Origin: Nemertoderma westbladi
Taxonomy: Eukaryota; Xenacoelomorpha; Nemertodermatida; Nemertodermatidae
Assembly (NCBI GenBank): GCA_032718475.1
Contig: JAUCBJ010003843.1
Coordinates: 1 to 53,819, forward strand
Direction: 5' to 3'
DNA length: 53,819 nt
Shown: in pieces, positions 10,393 to 19,956 of the stretch
Layout: each line of letters opens with the position of its first letter
Numbering within the stretch: the stretch's first letter is position 1
Notes under the pieces: generated by a model
What the model saw: only the letters and a program-made list of their open reading frames with translations
Told to the model about the DNA's origin: nothing
The model's database searches: none
Made by a program: the position numbers and the translations under genes

Positions 10393-11170
10393 ACAATGCT
10401 GCATTGCAGCTGCATTTTTAAGAATGCTGTCCCGGCTTGTCGACAAAATTGCGCCTCCACAATTCCCTATCACCCATGACATTTGCTAGATCATCCGCAT
10501 CTTTAAGGCCAGTGTCCTTTACGATGCGACTCAAGAAGGTCATGGGCTGTCCACCATGCTTATTCACTGCACTTGGCTGCCAAAGCAGAAGATTATGCAC
10601 TGGCTGGTCTTCATGTCGAAAGCAATGTCCTGCAAAGCGGAGGCGACTTTGTTCTAGTGTCAAGCTTGGGGGAAACAATGAGACACCTCCAATGTTATAT
10701 AGAGTCTGGTTGGAGATGTTTGCATTGTACTTGACACAATTAACCCGGCGTAGCATCATTGTGAATATGCCATCCAAAGATTTGGTGTCCTCAGCAGTTA
10801 GAGCCCAGCATGGACTCCCATAGAGGAGTACTGGAACTACTGCTGCTCTAAATAATCGGACCTCTAACGTTTCCGATGAAATCTGTGTGACTTCCAAACC
10901 CCTGAAAGCCAATTCATTGCTGCCTATTCCTTTACCTTACATGCGAAGGTCCTCACCTGACTTCAGGATCCATGTTCCCAGATAACAGAAGTTGTTCATG
11001 TTCAATCATATTCAATGCTTTGAGCTTATGCTCAAACAATGAGGCATATCCTGAGGACTACTGTCGAAGTTAACTGTCAGAATATTGGTACATTTTCAGT
11101 TAAAAAAGACCAACACTGGAATCAGCCTGTTCCAATGAGCTGAGGAGCCATTGACTTGTACTTGTACGTT
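10393..11170 (-). mobile_element. RTE-type LINE fragment (copy 2)
   Basis: Minus-strand copy of the LINE 3' half. It includes the 3' UTR piece GCAGCTGC near 10400 but lacks the (AGT)n tail. It holds a 164-codon frame at 10912-10418 (PVLLYGSPCWALT, RFAGHCFRHED, DTGLKDADDL). Homology continues upstream in broken frames to about 11165, into the region following the FADD box. The part from 10941 on also belongs to the block duplicated at 15.9 kb. Confidence 0.8.
10418..10912 (-). pseudogene. C-terminal fragment of LINE reverse transcriptase
   Basis: Open frame covering only the region C-terminal to the polymerase active site. No catalytic motifs remain. The first ~15 codons come from the degraded junction, so the apparent start is not meaningful. 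Near-identical in content to the C-terminus of the copies at 1.0 kb and 33.1 kb. Confidence 0.75.
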
Positions 11171-11650
11171 GTACTTTAAAGTACTCAGGGGGGATACCAT
11201 CTTTCAGTTAAATAAAGTTTCCACCCCAAATTTCGCCCTGGTACGCCCTGATGTTTTGCTTTTGTGTTTGCCTTTGCGCCCGGACGACACTGTGTAAATT
11301 TACACATTAATTTATAATTTATTGTTTTCGAATGTTGATAATCTATAACAATTTTATCACTTCGACCTTAGACTACGGCGGCAGCCCCACTGACACGGCT
11401 GTAGCCAGCCAATCAAAAACTGAATTACTTTCGCCAAATTGCTAGCTTGGTAACAATACACGATGACGCTGCGTCATATTCAAGTTCCAAAAACCCACGA
11501 CTTGGCCTCAGTATACACAACGAGGAGGTCGGTTGTGGGGCATATCCCCACAACGAGGAGGTCTAGGACTGCGAAATCTGGTAGCTGAGGCAAAACCGTC
11601 ATACCTCGTATCCTTGTACGGGACCCGGTTCCTAAGTGGCGCGATGGCTA
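10941..11650 (+). repeat. Duplicated block, copy A (partner 15909-16631)
   Basis: About 710 bp shared in direct orientation with 15909-16631, nearly identical by eye. It starts at ATGCGAAGGTCCTCACCTGA and stops at GGCGCGATGGCTA in both. It contains a minus-strand LINE piece, a ~350-bp spacer, a perfect 9-bp-stem hairpin GTTGTGGGG-CATAT-CCCCACAAC (11532-11554) bracketed by direct repeats ACAACGAGGAGGTC, and the start of a reverse-transcriptase tail. After GATGGCTA the two copies diverge completely. Confidence 0.85.
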
Positions 11651-12577
11651 GCACCGAGGAATTCGACCTCTCAGCCCACCGGGACTGCTTGGTGAAGGCG
11701 AGGAAGGTCGACCGAGACGACCGGAGACTGACCACCGAGACAACCGGAGACTGACCGAGATCTCAGAGTTTGAGGAGGCACTGGGGGTGATGACCGAACG
11801 CCGCTGCCGCACGATCCGCCGAGCGGCGGAGTACAAAACCGGTAGCTGGATCTCGTCGATTCCCCGGGCGGACCTCCAGTACGATCTATCCCCACATGAG
11901 TTTTGTGATGCGATCGCCGTGTGATACGGAAGTCCCCTCCTTGGAGTACACAGCCGGTGCGACGGGTGTGGGGCTGCCTTTGACCTGAACCTTGGGTTGA
12001 ACTGTAAGAAGGGCGGCCTTGTCATCCAGCGCCACAATGAGCTGAGAGACGCTGTGGGCGACCTCGCCGCGTTGGCGTTTGGGCCGCGCAATGTAATGCT
12101 GGAGCCAGTAGTAAGGGAGCAGTTGGATGAAGGTGACGGGACAGGGCTGCGGTGCGATGTAGGTATTAGGGGCGCGTTTAACGTGAAGACTCAGGCGTTG
12201 ATCGATATCAGGTCAACCAACCTTGACGCCGAGTCGTACGTTAACCGCGCTCCTATGACCGTTCTCGAGGCGGCGGAGGACGAGAAGAAGCGGCTGTATG
12301 CGGCTGCTGTAGCAGCTCGTCGCGGCGATTTCTCTCCCTTCGTGGCTTCGTGCGACGGAGTGTTGGCACCGCAGGCCAATAGACTGCTCAGAGTCATAGC
12401 CACCAGACTCCATGCATCCTGGGGGAAACCCTACGCGACAGTCATGGGATGGGTCCGCACGCGAATATAATTCGCCATCGTCCGTGGCACATCCCACTGT
12501 CTGCGCGGATCCTGCATGTGGTGGCGCAGTGGCCTGGGGCTAGAGGACGGTGCTGGTCTCCCCTCCATGGCGGATTA
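11533..12577 (+). pseudogene. C-terminal tail of a reverse transcriptase with Cys-rich and nuclease-like segment
   Basis: The frame reads RGGLGLRNLVAEAKPSYLVS, then after a break a Cys-rich box (CDGCGAAFDLN..LNCKKGG) and CDVGIRGAFNVKTQALIDIRS, ending CLRGSC...DGAGLPSMAD. This arrangement is familiar to me from reverse-transcriptase tails common in cnidarian and echinoderm genomes. The D-x(n)-(A/F)xIDIR pattern resembles a PD-(D/E)XK nuclease, but that is inference. Damage: a frame change near 11750; a TGA at about 11921 where relatives have an Arg codon (RYG), consistent with CGA to TGA; and a TAA at 12469-12471 inside the usual LSFA(I/V)VR motif. It is GC-richer than its surroundings and has no intact start, so it is a relic. 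Confidence 0.65.
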
Positions 12578-13382
12578 GAACAGTAGTACAGTAGCAAGTA
12601 CTGAAGCAGCAAGTATGTAGGTCAGTTAGACTAGACAATAACAATTATTAATCACATGTAAATACGTTTTGAATTTCCCTCCAATATTTGTATCACTTTT
12701 TATTATTTAAACTGTAATTGCAATAGGTGATGGGTTTCTCTCTATCTATATTTGTGAAATTGTTTGACTATTCTCGATTTTAAAAAAACTTTATAAAGAA
12801 TAGTAAGTTACAGGAGCCCTTAAAAAAAATTAGAATCACTACTGTATTTCCTGATTGGTTTTAAACTGGGTACCTATCAACGCCATCAGCTGGTTTCAAA
12901 ATGCCATATTGCAGCTTAAAAATACAAGAGTAACTATTTCAGCAGCCATTAAAACACGTTCGTGGTGCCTTTGCGCAGCACGAGAGCCTATATTATAGAA
13001 TACATTATACTAATCTCTATTAGATATACGAAAGCGTCTTTCCCAAAATATATATATGAGTGAAGGCGATACTATCAGTTTGTGATAAACTAGTTGTAAA
13101 AAAAGGGATCCATTTCAGTTTGCCCTTACACACTTTTACTGTCATTTGTAAACCTTCTAACTAGGGCTATTTAAGTTAAGTATTAGTTGTTAGTTTTACA
13201 ATACACTTCTCCTTCATTAGCCTCGTTGCGCTCGTGCTGTTTTGTCTTAAAATAATTTCCCTAAACGGAGACTAACGACCTTTATAACTGTGCAAAGTCT
13301 CGAAACTGTGAAACTAACTGCTGATTTATGGCAGATGGATACTCGTATCCACTGTAAACTCGTTGCGTTCGTTCTTTTTTGA
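12578..13382. other. Spacer with pieces of the dispersed repeat
   Basis: No gene seen. A minus-strand end piece of the GTGGGGC-family repeat (TTCGTGGTGCCTTTGCGCAG) lies near 12958. Confidence 0.35.
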
Positions 13383-13610
13383 CCAAACTTGAGATTCTTT
13401 CTAAACTTTTGCCGGACTACATACATACCACGTTTCGTTTAATTTCATCAAGGAATAACCGAGTTATTAGCGATCAAAAATTTACGACGCCAGACGACGA
13501 CGACGACAAACAACTCGTTAATGGTACCCATATGCTAAGGCTTCGCTCACTTTGTGGCTCGCCCCACAACTTTAAACACGATCGTGGGGCCTTCGCGCAG
13601 CACGGGGCTC
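13383..13610 (-). repeat. Dispersed repeat, GTGGGGCGAGCC family (minus strand)
   Basis: Minus-strand copy with both halves present: the GTGCTGCGCGAAGGCCCCAC end at about 13584-13608, and the GTGGGGCGAGCCACAAAGTG part from about 13566 down to 13383. Its distal part (AATAACTCGGTTATTCCTTG ... AACGTGGTATGTATGTAGTC) matches the corresponding part of the 48.1-kb copy. A 79-codon frame across it is not a gene. Confidence 0.65.
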
Positions 13611-13712
13611 AGTTATGAGATACAGATTAATATTTAGCGATTCTACTGTATCTCAAACTCGGTATCTAAGAAATTTAACCAAACACCAGGTAAATCAAAG
13701 AGAGGGTATAAA

Positions 13713-13738
13713 GCCCCCCCCCCCCCCCCCCCCCCCCA
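13713..13738 (+). repeat. Poly-C run
   Basis: About 25 consecutive C. Similar G/C homopolymers sit inside the hAT-like element at 3.8 and 5.06 kb, so this may mark the end of a related element, but no matching terminus was found. Confidence 0.7.
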
Positions 13739-13959
13739 CTTCCCACTCGCTCTCTTAACCTCCCTCTTAATCTGGACCACCCCAACCCAAATGCGCACAC
13801 AGGATTGATGAAAGGCAGAGGTATTAACATAAAATTTGTGTATTAAAACTAATATGTTATTTTTATTTTTAAAATAACACAAAATACAACTGGAAGCGAT
13901 TCGCTTCCAGCTAGCTTATGCTAATACGATCACACATTTCTTGAGGGCAGTCAAGGTTC

Positions 13960-14395
13960 ACTGTAATAATTTTTGTCTTCTTGGCGTTTACAAAAAGACC
14001 AACACTAGAAGCAACCTGCCCCAATGAACAGAGGAGCCGTTGGGCTCCCTCTAGTGATTCTGACAGTACCCCTAAGTCATCAGCAAAGTCTAGATCAGTT
14101 AGGTACTTTAATGGATTGATTTATTTGTACCAGTGCAGTAGGTGGAGTTATCACCTCATCTTCATTATGATGATCTAAGGACATGCGTATAACATAGTCA
14201 ACCACAATTATGAGTATAAAGGGAGCAAGTGTGTCACAGTGAAGGACTCCCCATAAGACTTGGAATGGATCTGTGTCGCCAACATCAGCAGGAGACACAA
14301 ATGTGGTGGAACCATCATACAGTGATCGGATAACTGTAATAATTTCCTCTGGCGCTCAGGGAATCCTTATGCTGCAAGTATGCTGAACATATTAT
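13960..14395 (-). mobile_element. RTE-type LINE fragment (copy 3)
   Basis: Minus-strand copy spanning RT motif B through the segment after FADD. It contains complements of GVLxxDTLAPFxLIIVVDY and LDFADDLGVLSE, broken by frameshifts and ending near 14395 in the region of motif A. More diverged than the copies at 0.2, 26.5 and 31.6 kb. Confidence 0.75.
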
Positions 14396-15534
14396 TGTTG
14401 TGTTATTAATAATATTGACCAAATAGCACCACAGAAATACGGTATCTTGATTAATGAATCAATGATATTGGTCCATCACAAAAACTAATATAAAGTTAAT
14501 TAATAAATAAACGGTAAGTTATAAACGGTACATAAATAATGTCATAATGATGTCATAAATAATGTTATGAGGAGCCCGCTCAAAGAGCAGGGATATTTAC
14601 TGTCAGAAAAAATTGTCAGTGAGGGATATATATATATAGTGTATCCATTCCATATGCTATCTATACATATACCGGAATTGCAGTTTCGTACACTTCCTAC
14701 ATTGCTTTTTTGATTAAATTTTGCAAGTACATTGTTTTGGTGGTTCATAATCGCGTTATATAATTTCAGATCAATTCTATGTGTGGTATACGATATATTT
14801 CGTTTTTTATAATATTTTGTCGCGAAATTAAATGTATATAGACATTCATTGACTGCTGTGGCAAAGGAATACATAGAGAGTTGGCTTAGGGGCATTATTA
14901 GGAAGGCCTGACCCATTTGAATGTAGCCCTAATAATAATTAATTAACGGCCCTGTGCTTATAATAATAATTCAATCAGCTGGCCTACCATTTAACATCTG
15001 TGAGTAACATTATAAATATTTCTATAGAATTCACTGGGAAGAGATATTCAGCTGACCGGGTAATAACATTATAAACAGTTGATGTATGATTACTGTCTGT
15101 GATAGTGTGAGTGAGTAAACACAACCTTACTAAAACTTGGCAAGTAAAATACTTCTCTGTAGTTTGGGCGTATCCGCCCGCACCAGCTGGTATTTCTATC
15201 ATTGAGTCTATGGCAATTTTCGTAATATGGGGCTATTGATGGTCTTACCAAGTCATTCAACTCAACTAACATGTGTATTCTAAATTTTACTGTACTTTGC
15301 AGCGTTACGAGTAATTCATCAGAACGCTGTTAAGTTAACATAATGTACGTAATGTATAAACATCGTACGTTGTATTAAATTAGTATACAGGAACGTTCTT
15401 TTTCGACAGCGAGATTAGTAGAGGATAAACGGAAACGTGTCCATGCAATCCGTTTACATTCTTCGATATCATGTGTTTTCGGTAGATGGGGTGAGGTTTT
15501 AACTTATGGTTCAGATAAATAGATAGTATCATCT
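14396..15534. other. Unannotated AT-rich sequence
   Basis: Nothing supported. A 124-codon minus-strand frame (14916-14542) has no recognisable domain or coding bias. Confidence 0.3.
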
Positions 15535-15690
15535 TGTTTATTTCGTTATATGGGTTTATGAGGGTCGTGAATCCAATGGATTCAATAAAAACCGCACTGG
15601 ACATCTCAAACTTGGACTTTTTTGGTGATGGGTACGAAATATGGTGCTAGAACCAAAATTTACCATATTACACCGAAAAAAACGAGGGTT
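15535..15690 (-). repeat. Isolated unit of the piggyBac-like internal repeat
   Basis: The minus strand matches the ~163-bp unit at 2419-2580, including GGTGCTAG, GTACCCATCACCAAAAA, GGATTC and TTATGAGGGT-type blocks. No terminal CCCTATTA or TTAA pair accompanies it, so it is a fragment or an independent use of the unit. Confidence 0.6.
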
Positions 15691-15783
15691 TACTGGATAT
15701 AGTTTATGGTTCGGATGGATTGGTGGATAGAGTTTATGGCATTAGTAGTAGGGTCTTGGGCGGCTCGGTGACAGTTGGACCAC

Positions 15784-15880
15784 TGACACCCATTGGGTGT
15801 CATAAGACACCAATTATCACCCTATGGGTGTCATTGGGTGTCATTGGCGCCAGACTGTCTGGGTGACACCTCCCAATTAG
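15784..15880. repeat. Cluster of inverted GGGTGTCA motifs
   Basis: TGACACCC-ATT-GGGTGTCA (15784-15802) is a perfect 8-bp-stem hairpin. Further copies of GGGTGTCATTGG and GACACC follow to ~15880, so several alternative hairpins are possible. Confidence 0.6.
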
Positions 15881-15908
15881 GCTAATTAGACCCTAATTGA
15901 CAGTACGT

Positions 15909-16631
15909 ATGCGAAGGTCCTCACCTGACTTTAGGATCCATGTTCCCAGATAACAGAAGTTGTTCCTGTTCAATCATATTCAATGCTTTGAGCTTATGCT
16001 CAAACAATGAGGCATATCCTAAGGACTACTGTCGAAGTTAACTGTCAGAATATTGGTACTTTTGAGTTAAAAAAGACCAACACTGGAATCAGCATTTTCC
16101 AATGAGCTGAAGAGCCGTTGACTTGTACTTGTACGTGTACTTGTACGTTGTACTTTAAAGTACTCAGGGGGGATACCATCTTTCTGTTAATTCAAGTTTC
16201 CACCCAAATTTCGCCCTGAGTACGCCCTGATGTTTTGCTTTTGTGTTTGCCTGTGCGCCCGCACGACACTGTGTAAATTTACACATTAATTTATAATTTA
16301 TTGTATTCGAATGATGATAATCTATAACAATTTTATCACTTCGACCTTAGACTACGGCGGCGGACTCCCTGACACAGCTGTAGTAGCCAGCCAATCAAAA
16401 ACTGAATTACTTTCGCCAAATTGCTAGCTTGGTAACAATACACGATGACGCTGCGTCATATTCAAGTTCCAAAAACCCACGACTTGGCCTCAGTATACAC
16501 AACGAGGAGGTCGGTTGTGGGGCATATCCCCACAACGAGGAGGTCTAGGACTGCGAAATCTGGTAGCTGAGGCAAAACCGTCGTACCTCGTATCCTTGTA
16601 CGGGACCCGGTTCCTAAGTGGCGCGATGGCT
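15909..16631 (+). repeat. Duplicated block, copy B (partner 10941-11650)
   Basis: Second copy of the 710-bp block, slightly longer through an expanded CTTGTACTTGTACGTGTA stretch near 16125. It carries the same hairpin (16514-16536) and the same RGGLGLRNL start. At the shared breakpoint GATGGCTA it continues in frame into the BEL/Pao polyprotein instead of the native tail. Confidence 0.85.
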
Positions 16632-18956
16632 AAATGGAAAGATATAACTTCAAAGGTCAAGAATGGAAGACTTGCGAGCCTTTCTACACCAGACAGATCG
16701 CCAGACGGTCAACCAGACACGTTACTAGACAGCCAACCAGACATTTTGCCAGACATATCACAAAATGTTTCACCGGACATTAGTAATGTATTGACTAACA
16801 GTAAAGCCGCAGTTTCCCTATTGGAGCGGCCTTCTATTGACAAACAACCAGATACGTTACCAGACGTATCGCCAAACACGTTACTAGACGGTCAACCAGA
16901 CGTTTTGCCAGACACGTCACTAGATATTTCGCCGGATGTTCCGCGAAACATTTTTCCAGACATGTCACAAAATGTTCCACCAGACACTAGTAACATATTG
17001 ACTAACAGTAAAGCCGCAGTTTCCCTATTGGAGCGGCCTTGTATTGACAAACTACCAAATTTGACACACTTGAGCACCCATAAGCACGGTGAAACCTCAT
17101 GTATTACAGATGTGGGTAGTACCTACGCTAATGTAAATACAGGTGTTACTTTGCGCTCAAGAGACATACCAAACTTGCAACCTATGGTGAAACCTGGGAT
17201 TAATATCGGCAGAAAAATAAGTTTACCGAAACCCACTGACCCCATAGAGTTCAAACCACAATTAACGATCGACTTACAAAGTACTGACAATCAAGGTAAG
17301 AAGACGAAGAAGGACAAATTACTTGTAGACCCGGACGGATCAACAGTCAACAAGGGAATACTTACCGGCGGACCCGTGGGCCCTTCTAGTAAATCAAAAC
17401 CTTCCAAGTTCTCCATTGACTTACCTGATGACGTCACAAATACTCACGTCGACCGTATTGTAAACTTAACAGATTCTTGGACAAACGCGTGCCGAAAATT
17501 AGCGTGGATTGTACGTTTTGTACAATACGTTAAAGGCAAACGCGACTTTACGCGTCGACTTACATTGACTGAGATTGACAGGTGTGAGATTAAATTAATT
17601 CGCCATTACCAACTGCGATATTTCGCACGCGAATTCACATCTATAAGTCAAGGTCAACCAATCAAGTCGTCACCAATACTGAGTTGGAGTCCGATAATTT
17701 ATAATGGCTTGATTTGTCATAAATCTCGGCTTCAAAACATTGACTTTAACACAAACTTTAGGTACCCAATAATAATACCGCAACACCACGAACTACAACG
17801 TGCAATGATACTGGACGCACATTTACATCTGAAACACGCTGGAAGACACCACTGTCTTTCCTACTTACGTACAAGATTTGTATTAATTAGACCCAGTAAA
17901 GCATTAAGTTCAGTGACACGTACGTGTATTATTTGTAAAAAGGTACATTCTAGAATAGGTACCCAAGAAATGAGTGAACTACCACAAGCACGACTTCAAG
18001 CATTCAGACCACCTTTTACAGAAACTGGAATTGATTGCTTTGGTCCCATACATACGAAACGTGGACGTATACTAGTAAAACGCTGGGGTCTGATTTTCAC
18101 ATGTATGTCCAGTAGGGCAGTTCATATCGAACGTGTGATGGATCTTTCCACCAACGCGTTTATACTAGCATTGCGGCGATTTATCGCTAGACGCGGACTA
18201 GTGAAATGCTTGTACTCAGACCAAGGGACAAACTTTGTTGGTGCTCGAAATGAGATTGCTAGAGCTTTTAAGAAATTAGATCATGATCAAATCTCGAACG
18301 AACTACAACCTTACAAGATTATTTGGAAGTTTAATCCTCCAGATAGTCCATGGAGAGGCGGAGTCTGGGAGAGATTGATTAGATCTATAAAGACAGCCAT
18401 GGCAAAGGTCATTCCAGTAAACCACATATTGACAGACGACCAACTGACAACACTGTTTGTTGAAATCGAGGCAATACTAAACACTAGACCAATAGTATTA
18501 GTACCCGATGACAAACAATCTCAGTTTGCTTTGACACCGGCACACCTGCTTATGCAGGCACCGACAACTTTGACGCCTATTTCTATTCCAATAGAAAGCG
18601 ACAGCTACGGTAGAAAAGCGTGGAAAATCACGCAACTACTGGCTAACAAATTCTGGGAAATATGGCAAAACCATTATTTGCCCTCTATTTCTGCCAGAAC
18701 AACTTGGTACAATAACACCCGCGCATTAAAGCCGGGAGATCACGTGCTGTTAGCAGAAGTGAATCTAAAAAGACGCTTCTGGATAACAGGTGTAATTTTA
18801 GCCACACATCCATCTATGGATGGAGTGACAAGAACTGTGACGGTACGGACAATTGACGGTCGTACAGTAGACAGACCGACTCAACGTCTCGTACTTCTTG
18901 AAGAGACTCGTAACGAGTCTGGAGACTACAAATCTCCACCTAGTATTAGTAAATAA
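16515..18956 (+). CDS. BEL/Pao retrotransposon integrase polyprotein (C-terminal pol), chimeric N-terminus
   Basis: Open frame of 813 codons; the first ATG in frame is at 16626 (MAKWKD). The first 37 residues come from the duplicated block's reverse-transcriptase tail. Residues ~55-180 are rich in PD dipeptides and contain a ~65-residue duplication (SNxLTNSKAAVSLLERP twice). Then comes the BEL/Pao linker after RNase H. The integrase follows: an HHCC zinc module (HLKHAGRHH...CIICKK, about residues 437-475) and a DDE core with D507 (GIDCFGP), D569 (SDQGTNFVG) and E619 (GGVWERL), D-E spacing 49. The C-terminus is a DUF5641-type region (RFWITGVI, DRPTQRLVLLE). Integrase inserts element cDNA into host DNA. 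Reverse transcriptase, RNase H and protease are absent upstream, so the element is 5'-deleted even though this frame is intact. Confidence 0.9.
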   Translation: MWGISPQRGGLGLRNLVAEAKPSYLVSLYGTRFLSGAMAKWKDITSKVKNGRLASLSTPDRSPDGQPDTLLDSQPDILPDISQNVSPDISNVLTNSKAAVSLLERPSIDKQPDTLPDVSPNTLLDGQPDVLPDTSLDISPDVPRNIFPDMSQNVPPDTSNILTNSKAAVSLLERPCIDKLPNLTHLSTHKHGETSCITDVGSTYANVNTGVTLRSRDIPNLQPMVKPGINIGRKISLPKPTDPIEFKPQLTIDLQSTDNQGKKTKKDKLLVDPDGSTVNKGILTGGPVGPSSKSKPSKFSIDLPDDVTNTHVDRIVNLTDSWTNACRKLAWIVRFVQYVKGKRDFTRRLTLTEIDRCEIKLIRHYQLRYFAREFTSISQGQPIKSSPILSWSPIIYNGLICHKSRLQNIDFNTNFRYPIIIPQHHELQRAMILDAHLHLKHAGRHHCLSYLRTRFVLIRPSKALSSVTRTCIICKKVHSRIGTQEMSELPQARLQAFRPPFTETGIDCFGPIHTKRGRILVKRWGLIFTCMSSRAVHIERVMDLSTNAFILALRRFIARRGLVKCLYSDQGTNFVGARNEIARAFKKLDHDQISNELQPYKIIWKFNPPDSPWRGGVWERLIRSIKTAMAKVIPVNHILTDDQLTTLFVEIEAILNTRPIVLVPDDKQSQFALTPAHLLMQAPTTLTPISIPIESDSYGRKAWKITQLLANKFWEIWQNHYLPSISARTTWYNNTRALKPGDHVLLAEVNLKRRFWITGVILATHPSMDGVTRTVTVRTIDGRTVDRPTQRLVLLEETRNESGDYKSPPSISK

Positions 18957-19512
18957 TTAGGAGTTTACAAATAGATTTCCACGTACCTGTACACCGTAGT
19001 AAAGACAGCGGTAGAATTCCATTGTCTTTATATGTGAACATTGAGGGTAGTACCCTTATGTGTCACATAGGAGCGGGATTTGTAGGTATAAGAAATGGAA
19101 TTCTACTTGGAACTCACAATATTGAGACATTTTCGAAAATTTTAGACAATCCATTTGGATTTGAAAAATTTTTAAAATTTTCTCCAGTGAATAGATTTCA
19201 GGGTACAGTCGGGTGGAACTTAAAATTAAGAGAAACAAGAGAGGAAGACTTGCGAGCCTTTCTTAAAATTTTAATTAAATTTCACACGGTCTTGTTTCAA
19301 TAAGTTACGTCAATAAATAGACTCCCCTATATTTATTACTAATTCTTGATTGCTTATTTTCTGATAATAGTTTGGGATCAAAAAGTGAGTATTTTAGACT
19401 CACAGCCAGTTTAGCCCAAATTCGTTTTTATTTCGGCAAAAAATTTTAGATAAGAAGCAGCGTGTCATTAAAGAAACCCTAGATCTTAGGCTATGGGTAG
19501 GAGGTTAGAGCG
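18957..19512. other. Spacer between integrase and gag-like frames
   Basis: AT-rich. It contains motif copy 2 (AGACTTGCGAGCCTTTCTT, 19246-19264). If the integrase and gag frames belong to two adjacent element copies, an LTR and primer-binding site should lie here. I see no clear TG...CA pair or tRNA-complementary site. Confidence 0.3.
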
Positions 19513-19956
19513 TTGTCGAAGCCCAAAGGGCAGACGAAACTCTCACGTCTCCTCACAACTAACTACAAACTCTGTTGTATTCCCTCTAGTAGTAATGATT
19601 ATGTAACTACACCCCTAATTATGGAGAAAGGGATACAAGGAGAGCCGAGATGGGGATATGATATCCAAGAGGAAGCGGCAGCTTCATTCGAACGATTTGG
19701 AGCAAAAGACTACACTATATTTGGTATAAAGGAATTATCAGAAAGTACAGCGAAGCTCGCAAAGACAGCAATGCCTTTACTCGAGCAGGATTTAGCATAT
19801 TTCGAGACGTGTATCTTCGCTGTGCGGGATCTCTTATCGAAAGACCATCTATGTTTACATTGTTACCCTGTGAAGGAGAATGTATCGTGGAGATTACGGA
19901 TGAATCACGGCAGACGTGCGCGCCTATCGGTCACCTTGGTGATGATTTCGAAGTAA
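19513..19956 (+). pseudogene. N-terminal frame of the gag-like protein
   Basis: Open frame of 147 codons with an ATG at 19621 (MEKGIQGEPRWGYD). It overlaps the zinc-knuckle frame from 19662 on, in a different phase. The two appear to be parts of one gag-like protein separated by a frame change somewhere in the overlap. No clear slippery heptamer is visible, so an indel is as likely as programmed frameshifting. No recognised domain in this part. Confidence 0.45.

Noticed and set aside
13379-13618. 79-codon frame with a poly-Asp stretch
   Set aside because: Lies across the dispersed GTGGGGC repeat; the Asp run is its GAC/GTC microsatellite.
14542-14916. 124-codon minus-strand frame
   Set aside because: No recognisable domain, no splice or promoter context, AT-rich composition like the non-coding flank.
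19022-19303. 93-codon frame between integrase and gag-like ORFs
   Set aside because: No ATG at its start, no recognised domain, and it overlaps the recurrent motif; treated as untranslated spacer.
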